Assembly: GCA_030627625.1 (NCBI GenBank)
Contig: DAOURR010000001.1
Location: 1-64,000 of the forward strand
Reading direction: 5' to 3'
From: UBA3103 sp002365855
GTDB taxonomy: Bacteria; Bacillota; Desulfotomaculia; Desulfotomaculales; Pelotomaculaceae
DNA: 64,000 bases
The notes under the pieces were generated by a model. That model searched no databases. It was not told the origin of the DNA and saw only the letters and a program-made list of their open reading frames with translations. A program made the position numbers and the translations under genes. This document shows positions 7,505 to 13,845 of this stretch, piece by piece (position 1 is the first letter of the stretch; each line of letters begins with the position of its first letter).

Positions 7505-8092
7505 TTACCAATTCTTATACTTCTCAGAATTCTTTTCCACATCCCCCTTTAAGACGCGGGTGAGCCAGACGATCCGGCAGACATTCTCCAGGCTTGAAGT
7601 ATACTGGTAGGCTTCCTCCAGAACCTGGCCTACCGCAAAGCTGCCGTGGCCGCGTACCATCACGACCTTATACTCTCTTAGCAAATACGGCAGTCTCTCC
7701 TCCAATTCCCTGGAGCCTATGGTATGCTCAGCGCTAAGCACTGGAATCTTGTGAAGAAGGTATGCTCCTTCTGAGTCAATAGGTATAATTTCGTTATCCT
7801 GTAATGAAAGCGCGGTGGCGTGAACTGGATGGGCGTGGACAATGGCCAGGGCGGAGGTCCCTTTATAGATCGCTCTGTGTACACCGATTTCCGTTGAAGC
7901 CAGGATGATCTTAGAGTCATTTTTATGCAAACCGGTTTCAATTAAATCACGCTGCTCCAGGTGCCCCAGCATAGAGCCCCGCCTTGTAACCAGGATACGA
8001 TCCCCAAAACGGACACTGAGGTTGCCGCTGTGCGAACTGTTCAGCCCTGTCAGGAATAGGTCACTTCCTGTGCGTTGAAATTCTTTTAACAT
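7505..8092 (-). CDS. Class II aldolase/adducin family protein (fuculose-phosphate aldolase-like)
   Basis: A 195-residue zinc aldolase. Visible elements are NSSHSGNLSVRF (the substrate loop, usually GNxS), HAHPVHATAL (two zinc histidines) and the GHGSFAVG segment (third ligand). Members cleave 1-phosphorylated ketoses such as L-fuculose-1-P or 5-deoxyribulose-1-P to DHAP and an aldehyde, or act as epimerases or dehydratases. The ATG lies inside the last codons of the AOR gene (overlap ATGTTAA), so the two are translationally coupled. That suggests the aldehyde product is the AOR substrate; this is inference. Confidence 0.85.
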   Translation of the reverse strand: MLKEFQRTGSDLFLTGLNSSHSGNLSVRFGDRILVTRRGSMLGHLEQRDLIETGLHKNDSKIILASTEIGVHRAIYKGTSALAIVHAHPVHATALSLQDNEIIPIDSEGAYLLHKIPVLSAEHTIGSRELEERLPYLLREYKVVMVRGHGSFAVGQVLEEAYQYTSSLENVCRIVWLTRVLKGDVEKNSEKYKNW

Positions 8093-9879
8093 AAAGCATC
8101 CTCCAGAGACAATTCCTTTAGTTTTGAGGAGGAGGGAAGGCCGTTTGCGCTCCAGCCCCTGAAGCGGTAATATTCCGACATCATTGGATCGAGATCTACC
8201 ACAACTCCTCGGGAAGGGCCGTGCAATACTGGTTCTTTCAATAATCTGGGTGGCAGGGTATCAAAAGAGGAATCCAATCCTGCACGGAGGTTGTAGAGAC
8301 GCTCCAGGTTCCAGATGCGCTCGCCAATATGGTGCAAATCCTGCGACTGGCACTCAAACCCGGTTGCAGCGGAAAAAATCCTGGCAAAGTATTCTTCGGT
8401 TACAGCCAAATTGATAAAGCGGCAAACAATCAGGCTATCCAATGCCGCATTAATATTTTGCTGGGTGATGACCAGTCCAGCCTTGCCCCCGGTGCTGAAA
8501 CGATCAACCATCTTAGGAACCCCAAGTGCTTCCGGACCAGCCATATAGGCGCGCATGTGACAGCCTCCCCTGTTGGATGTGGCAAAACTCAGGCCCATGC
8601 CCTGAAGGCCACGGGGATCGTAGGCCGGCAGTTCCAGGCCTTTGACCTGCATGGCAAGCGATGGCGCCCCGCATTTTTCAGCCAGGTATCTGGAGCCCTC
8701 AGCCATCAGGCTGCCTGTACCCTCCCGGTAGGCGATTTGAGCTATAACCCTTAAAAGCCCCTCCTCATCGCCAAACCTAAGCCCCGTTTGGAACAGCCCT
8801 TTTTCTTCAAGCTCCATGGCGCAGCCTATAGTTACCCCTGTGGAAATGGTGTCTATACCCATTAGGTTGCAAAGGTTATTTGCCGCAACTATAACATCAA
8901 GGCTGCCGATGCCGCACTGCGGCCCTAACGCCCAAACGGACTCGTACTCTGGTCCCCTGGTTATACCGTCCTTTGATTTAACAAGTCTTTTACACTTAAC
9001 CGGGCAGCGGTAGCAGCCGCGGCGCATGGGTGTAAGCGTTTCGGAAATCGCTTCTCCGGAGATTCCCCGCGCACCTGGGAACTGTGAACTCTGAAAATTC
9101 CTGGCAGGGAAAACACCCATTTCATTAAAGAGGTTGACAAGTACTGCAGTGCCAAATTCCGGCAGACCCTGAGAGGTGATGGGGTTGGCTTTTAACCATT
9201 TAACGGCCTCGTAAACATAGAACTCCAGTTTTTCCGGGTCGGCCGCTTTGACCTTTTTCGAGCCGCGCACAGCTACAGCTTTCAGCTTTTTAGCCCCCAT
9301 AACGGCGCCAAGACCGCCACGCCCAAGCGCATGGCTGCCATCGATGATGATAGAAGCATATTTCACCAGATTTTCTCCGGCCGGCCCAATGCTGGCAACA
9401 CTTGAGCCTCTACCAAGGCTTTTTTGAATCATTACAGAAGACTGTTTGGTATCTTTCCCCCAAAGATCTCCCGCCGGGCAAATTTCAGCGTGTCCGTCAT
9501 CAATTTTCAGGTATACTGGTTCAGAGGATTCTCCCTCGACTATAAGCGCGTCATAACCGGACCTTTTCAGCATTAAACCCCATGTTCCACCGGCGTTTGA
9601 ATCAATCAAGGTACCGGTAAGCGGAGATTTTGCCGAAGCGCTGAACCGGCTAACGCCTGGTATATTCATACCCGTCAGAGGACCTGAGGCAAAAACCAGT
9701 TTATTTTCCGGACCAAGGGCATCGCAGCGGGCAGGCACTTCCGCGTCTACTATACAGGCGCCAAGACCGCGGCCTCCGAGCCAGCCGGTCAGGATATCCT
9801 GTCCTATTTGTTCTTCGAACACCGCTCGTGATTTTAGGTTTACACGGAGGGTTTTTCCATACCAACCACAATAAGCCAC
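8086..9879 (-). CDS. Aldehyde:ferredoxin oxidoreductase (tungsten-bis-pterin family)
   Basis: A 597-residue AOR-family enzyme. It oxidises aldehydes to carboxylates using a tungsten-pterin cofactor and a 4Fe-4S cluster, passing electrons to ferredoxin. The cluster cysteines are visible as C289-x2-C292-x3-C296 and C486. Pterin-binding elements include AKSPLTGT, GGLGAVMGAKKLKA and DPRGLQGMGLSFATSNRGGC. Length agrees with the family (about 600). Start GTG 9879 with AGGAGG seven bases upstream. It is the first gene of a minus-strand unit with the class II aldolase. No MoaD, pterin or tungstate-transport gene is adjacent. The substrate is unknown. Confidence 0.93.
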   Translation of the reverse strand: MAYCGWYGKTLRVNLKSRAVFEEQIGQDILTGWLGGRGLGACIVDAEVPARCDALGPENKLVFASGPLTGMNIPGVSRFSASAKSPLTGTLIDSNAGGTWGLMLKRSGYDALIVEGESSEPVYLKIDDGHAEICPAGDLWGKDTKQSSVMIQKSLGRGSSVASIGPAGENLVKYASIIIDGSHALGRGGLGAVMGAKKLKAVAVRGSKKVKAADPEKLEFYVYEAVKWLKANPITSQGLPEFGTAVLVNLFNEMGVFPARNFQSSQFPGARGISGEAISETLTPMRRGCYRCPVKCKRLVKSKDGITRGPEYESVWALGPQCGIGSLDVIVAANNLCNLMGIDTISTGVTIGCAMELEEKGLFQTGLRFGDEEGLLRVIAQIAYREGTGSLMAEGSRYLAEKCGAPSLAMQVKGLELPAYDPRGLQGMGLSFATSNRGGCHMRAYMAGPEALGVPKMVDRFSTGGKAGLVITQQNINAALDSLIVCRFINLAVTEEYFARIFSAATGFECQSQDLHHIGERIWNLERLYNLRAGLDSSFDTLPPRLLKEPVLHGPSRGVVVDLDPMMSEYYRFRGWSANGLPSSSKLKELSLEDALC

Positions 9880-10118
9880 ATTAAAGCCTCCTAAATAAAA
9901 TGCTTCATAAAGGAATTCTTTATTCCCCAGAGCATCACCTTTAGGGGTATAAGGTTTTTAGTATATTTTTTCCGGCCTGACCGATACTAAATGATATGTT
10001 TTTTATTATTTATATATCTAGGCAGTTTTAATATATTTAGGCAGGAAAGAGCCATCCACCGTATAAACATATAAGTAGATAAACAGTTATGGCAAACAGC
10101 TCTTACGAGGTGTGTATT

Positions 10119-10916
10119 ATGGCCAATCCAAACCCCATTGGGTTTTTTGATTCAGGTGTAGGGGGGTTGTCGGTGATGAAAGAAGTGCGCCGTATTCTCC
10201 CCGGGGAAAATTTTATTTATTTTGCCGACTCGGCTTATTGTCCATACGGAGTCAAGCCACAACAAATAATCCTGGCCCGGGCTTTTGCGATCAGTGATTT
10301 TCTTTTGTCTATGGGCGCCAAACTCATCGTGATTGCCAGTAACACTACCTCAATAGTTGCGCTGGATGCCGTGAGGCAGCGCTTGAGCGTCCCTGTTGTC
10401 GGCATAGAGCCTGCAGTTAAACCGGCTGCATCCGTTACCCGCAATGGCAAAATTGGTATTCTGGCCACAGGAGTCACACTTGCGGGAAAACGATTCAATT
10501 CTCTGGTTGAACGTTTCGGGGATAACGTTGAGGTTTATACCCAACCCTGCCCCGGCCTGGTAGAACTTGTTGAATCGGGAGCAGTCGATTTGCCTGAAGC
10601 TGAAGAGCTTCTGAATTGTTACCTTGACCCGCTGATACAGAAGGGAGTAGACACAATTATATTGGGATGCACGCATTACCCTTTCCTGAAGCCGTTGATA
10701 GAAAAACTGGTGGGCGCTAATGTCATATTAATTGACACCGGTGAAGCTGTCGCCCGTCAGGTGGCCCGGGTGCTGGAAAGCAACAATCTGGCAGCGCCTG
10801 ATCCACAGAAAGGCAACCAATCATTTTTTACCAGCGGTGACCTTTGTCAAGTGGAGACTGTGATCAGGCTTTTATGGGGGGACCCTGGCCTGGATGTGAA
10901 GCTAGAACCCCTTTAA
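10119..10916 (+). CDS. murI: Glutamate racemase homologue with Cys-to-Ser at first catalytic position
   Basis: The frame is open from 10089, but GAGGTG at 10107-10112 points to ATG 10119, giving 265 residues. Glutamate racemase makes D-glutamate for peptidoglycan with two catalytic cysteines. The family core is clear: FFDSGVGGLSV near the N-terminus, PYG in CPYGVKP, and GCTHYPFL with the second cysteine (about residue 184). The first catalytic cysteine, normally in ACNT, is replaced: the sequence is VIASNTTS, Ser about residue 74, codon AGT 10338-10340. Such a change should impair racemisation in a classical two-base mechanism. It could be an inactive or altered paralogue, or a sequence error, since one base separates TGT from AGT. 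The gene is divergent from AOR. Confidence 0.85.
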   Translation: MANPNPIGFFDSGVGGLSVMKEVRRILPGENFIYFADSAYCPYGVKPQQIILARAFAISDFLLSMGAKLIVIASNTTSIVALDAVRQRLSVPVVGIEPAVKPAASVTRNGKIGILATGVTLAGKRFNSLVERFGDNVEVYTQPCPGLVELVESGAVDLPEAEELLNCYLDPLIQKGVDTIILGCTHYPFLKPLIEKLVGANVILIDTGEAVARQVARVLESNNLAAPDPQKGNQSFFTSGDLCQVETVIRLLWGDPGLDVKLEPL

Positions 10917-11129
10917 ATGTTCTGAACAGGACAAACTGATCTGTCAGTATATGAGCAGATTTTAAAGGAAGAGAAATATCACAGTAGCTGTTTATGTAGG
11001 GGAGGAGCAAAGACACTTAGTCTGGACGGAGATGTAAAAATCAGTACAGGAAGACGGTTGGCTGTACCTGACTGTGACCTCCAACCACCAGAGAAATATA
11101 ATATCGTTAAGCCAGGTTTAAAAAAATTT

Positions 11130-11483
11130 TTACTTTTGGAAAAACATGCGTGCGGCCAGAGCTACCAGGATAATAGCAAATATTTTATTGAATGTCGCCG
11201 TGGACACATATTCAACCAATCTGGCTCCAATTTGCGCTCCAAGTATTCCTCCGATGCCGAGGAAGATGCCCAGCCTGTAGTCGACATGATTTAGTTTGCC
11301 GTGAGCAAATAAAGCGGACGTGCTGATAATGAGGATAGCCATAAAGGAGGTTCCAACCGCCTTTTGAGCCGCAAAGCCCAGAAAGATCAGCAGTGGAACC
11401 ATTATAAAACCGCCCCCCAGGCCTGTGAAGCTCGCCGCAACACCAGTTAACGTACCCAGGGCAATCATCATTGCAGGATGCAT
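11130..11483 (-). CDS. TSUP (TauE/SafE) family permease, half-size
   Basis: A 117-residue membrane protein with about four hydrophobic segments and the family motif GVAASFTGLGGGFIMVPLLI, followed by AVGTSFMAILIIS. TSUP permeases export or import organosulfur compounds and sulfite, usually as 240-260 residue proteins with two such halves. A one-repeat version would have to dimerise. ATG 11483 follows GGGAGGGAG. No second half is present next to it. Confidence 0.8.
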   Translation of the reverse strand: MHPAMMIALGTLTGVAASFTGLGGGFIMVPLLIFLGFAAQKAVGTSFMAILIISTSALFAHGKLNHVDYRLGIFLGIGGILGAQIGARLVEYVSTATFNKIFAIILVALAARMFFQK

Positions 11484-11619
11484 TTATTTCTCCCTCCCGC
11501 TGATATTATATCATTTAAATAATAATAAAAAAGTTCTCGTAAAATATTCGATGATTGTAATAAATATTTTTTAATAATTTACTAAAATAATTTGAAAAAA
11601 TAAATAAGGTGATAAAAAA

Positions 11620-12714
11620 ATGAATCTTAATTGTGGTTTGATAGGTCTGCCGATGGTTGGAAAAACTACCGTTTTTAATCTGTTAACCGGCGCTGGCGCC
11701 GAAACCTCCAATTTTTTTACAGGTAAGACTGATACGAACATCAGGGCGGCGATAGTACCTGACGCCAGGGTAGATTTTTTAAGTGAATTGTACCGGCCGC
11801 GTAAGACAACTTATGCTTCGATTCAGTTCAGCGATGTGCCAGGCCTTGTCAGGGGGTCAAGCCAGGGGAAAGGTGTGGGAAATCAGTTCCTTGCCGCCAT
11901 AAGAAATGTTGACCTGCTGGTCCACGTGGTGCGCTCTTTTATAGACGAGGATGTGCCGCATGTGGACGGCGCCGTTGATCCACTGAGGGATATTGAAACA
12001 ATAAACCTGGAACTGCTCTTTGCCGATATGGAAATTATCGAAAAGAGGATAGAACGCATCAAAAGCGGCAAAAAAATCAAAAAAGAAAACGCCGGTGAGC
12101 TTGAGATCATGGAAAAATGCCTGGATGCACTGGAAAATGAGCTTCCCATTGGACGCATTGACCTTTCGGAGCAGGAAAGGCAGGTCTTGAAAAACTATGG
12201 ATTCCTGACTGAAAAGCCCCTGCTGCTGGTGGTCAACTCTGACGAAACCCAGTTCAAGACAAAGTCTTATCCAGGAAAAGATGAACTGCATGCTTTTGCC
12301 GCCGGGCGCAGCCTGCCGTTACTTGAAATCTGCGGAAAGATGGAAATGGAAATTAGACAGCTGCCCGCATCCGACAGGGAAATTTTCATGGCGGACCTGG
12401 GAGTGTCACAATCAGGCATTGACAGGCTGGCCCGCAGCGCATACGAGTTTATGGGTCTGATTTCATTTTTTACTGTTGGAGAAGATGAGGTGAAAGCCTG
12501 GACCATTAATAAAGGTACCGAAGCGCGGCGCGCGGCGGGCAAGGTGCATTCTGATATTGAGAGGGGTTTTATCAAGGCGGAAGTAGTTAAGTACCGTGAT
12601 TTGTCAAGCCTGCAAAGCATGGCTAAGGTTAAAGAAAAGGGGCTATTCCGCCTGGAAGGCAAAGAATATATTGTTGAGGACGGGGATATTATTAACTTCA
12701 GGTTTAATATATAA
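11620..12714 (+). CDS. YchF/OBG-like GTPase-family protein
   Basis: A 364-residue P-loop NTPase. The G1 motif is GLPMVGKTT (residues 9-17) and G3 is DVPGLV; the G4 region reads VVNSDE where YchF has NVNE. The C-terminal part, from SFFTVGEDEVKAWTINKGT to EDGDIINFRFNI, is the YchF TGS-like domain. YchF proteins hydrolyse ATP or GTP and bind ribosomes. The weaker G motifs suggest a divergent paralogue rather than the canonical YchF. It is followed 12 bases later by the radical SAM gene, so the two are probably co-transcribed. Start ATG 11620 after AAGGTGAT. Confidence 0.85.
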   Translation: MNLNCGLIGLPMVGKTTVFNLLTGAGAETSNFFTGKTDTNIRAAIVPDARVDFLSELYRPRKTTYASIQFSDVPGLVRGSSQGKGVGNQFLAAIRNVDLLVHVVRSFIDEDVPHVDGAVDPLRDIETINLELLFADMEIIEKRIERIKSGKKIKKENAGELEIMEKCLDALENELPIGRIDLSEQERQVLKNYGFLTEKPLLLVVNSDETQFKTKSYPGKDELHAFAAGRSLPLLEICGKMEMEIRQLPASDREIFMADLGVSQSGIDRLARSAYEFMGLISFFTVGEDEVKAWTINKGTEARRAAGKVHSDIERGFIKAEVVKYRDLSSLQSMAKVKEKGLFRLEGKEYIVEDGDIINFRFNI

Positions 12715-12725
12715 GGTGGTACGGT

Positions 12726-13628
12726 ATGGGCGAAGCTGCATATTTGAAATTAACGCTCAAAGAACTGGAGGAGAAAGCAGCGCAGGCCGTTAATTTACTG
12801 GCGGACTGCACGATTTGCGCACAGGAGTGCCGCGTTAACCGCCTTGGTGGAGAGCTGGGGATATGCCAGGGGGGCCGGCATGCCGCTGTAAGCAGCTATG
12901 GGCCTCATTTTGGGGAGGAACCCCCGCTCGTGGGGTCGAAAGGCTCTGGTACGGTCTTTTTTTCATACTGCAATTTAAAATGCCAGTTCTGTCAGAACTA
13001 TGAGATAAGCCAGGAGGGCGAAGGCGACGAAGTTTCAGCCCCTGAGCTTGCAGAAATAATGCTGGAATTACAGCGGGGCGGCTGTCACAATATTAACCTG
13101 GTGTCCCCGAGTCACTTTGTTCCTCAGTTTCTAGAAGCTCTGCTGATTGCCAAGACTAGGGGTTTAAATATACCCTTGGTCTATAATACCGGTGGTTACG
13201 ACTCTTTGAAGACGCTGGAGATTCTGAACGGCGTCATTGATATTTATATGCCTGATATCAAGTTTGGCGACGATGAAACCGGGAGGAAGTATTCCGGCGC
13301 GGCTGGTTACTTTACAATTGCCAAGAAGGCGGTAAAACTAATGCACGGGCAGGTTGGCGATCTCGTTGTGGATGAAAAAGGGATAGCCACCCGGGGGCTT
13401 CTGGTAAGGCACCTTGTTTTGCCCGGTGATTTGGCACGAACTAAAAAAGTGGTTGAATTTTTAGCGGGGGAAGTTTCGAAAAAAACATACATAAATATTA
13501 TGAGCCAGTATTACCCGGCGCACAAGGCTTTCAGCTGTCCAGAATTAAACAGGAGGATCAGCAGAGAAGAGTACCGTCGGGCTGTTCAGGTTGCCCGGCG
13601 GGCCGGTTTAACCAGATTTCCCAGCTGA
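12726..13628 (+). CDS. Radical SAM protein, PflX / pyruvate formate-lyase activase-like
   Basis: A 300-residue radical SAM enzyme with the cluster motif CNLKCQFCQN at about residues 82-91, which would bind a 4Fe-4S cluster and SAM. A cysteine-containing N-terminal segment (CTICAQECRVNRLGGELGICQ) precedes it, a layout typical of COG1313 (PflX) proteins. The target protein or substrate is unknown; no glycyl-radical enzyme gene is near. Start ATG 12726 with AAGGTGG upstream, in tandem with the YchF-like gene. Confidence 0.85.
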   Translation: MGEAAYLKLTLKELEEKAAQAVNLLADCTICAQECRVNRLGGELGICQGGRHAAVSSYGPHFGEEPPLVGSKGSGTVFFSYCNLKCQFCQNYEISQEGEGDEVSAPELAEIMLELQRGGCHNINLVSPSHFVPQFLEALLIAKTRGLNIPLVYNTGGYDSLKTLEILNGVIDIYMPDIKFGDDETGRKYSGAAGYFTIAKKAVKLMHGQVGDLVVDEKGIATRGLLVRHLVLPGDLARTKKVVEFLAGEVSKKTYINIMSQYYPAHKAFSCPELNRRISREEYRRAVQVARRAGLTRFPS

Positions 13629-13660
13629 TTATTTAAATATTTTGCCTATTTTTCTACATA

Positions 13661-13689
13661 TTGAGTGTTTTATTGCTATGGTTTATAAT
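13661..13689 (+). promoter_or_regulatory. Candidate sigma-A promoter of the SLH glycosidase gene
   Basis: TTGAGT (13661-13666), a 17-base spacer and TATAAT (13684-13689). It lies after the stop of the radical SAM gene and upstream of a terminator-like hairpin, so it would start a leader RNA of about 150 bases. Confidence 0.6.
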
Positions 13690-13779
13690 AAAAGGGTTAA
13701 ATAGAATATTTTTCTGTGGACCATGTGACTTAGTACAGTGATAGATGCCCAAAGGGGGCTAAAAATATAATGAAGTTCC

Positions 13780-13803
13780 AGACCCAAGCCAGGGTCTTTT
13801 TTA
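13780..13803 (+). terminator. Intrinsic terminator within the leader of the SLH gene (possible attenuator)
   Basis: The stem AGACCC / GGGTCT is followed by seven Ts, 43 bases before the TTG start of the SLH gene and about 90 bases after a good promoter. It may end read-through from upstream, or act as a regulated attenuator. Confidence 0.6.
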
Positions 13804-13845
13804 ATAAATTCTAGTTAATCAGCTGTATTGTGAGGAGGGGTAATT

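Noticed and set aside
8184..9013. Overlapping plus-strand ORFs opposite the AOR gene
   Set aside because: Shadows of the AOR coding strand, with low-complexity or incoherent translations.
11058..11294. 78-codon plus-strand ORF as a gene
   Set aside because: Its second half is antisense to the TSUP gene and it has no ribosome binding site; treated only as a possible remnant.
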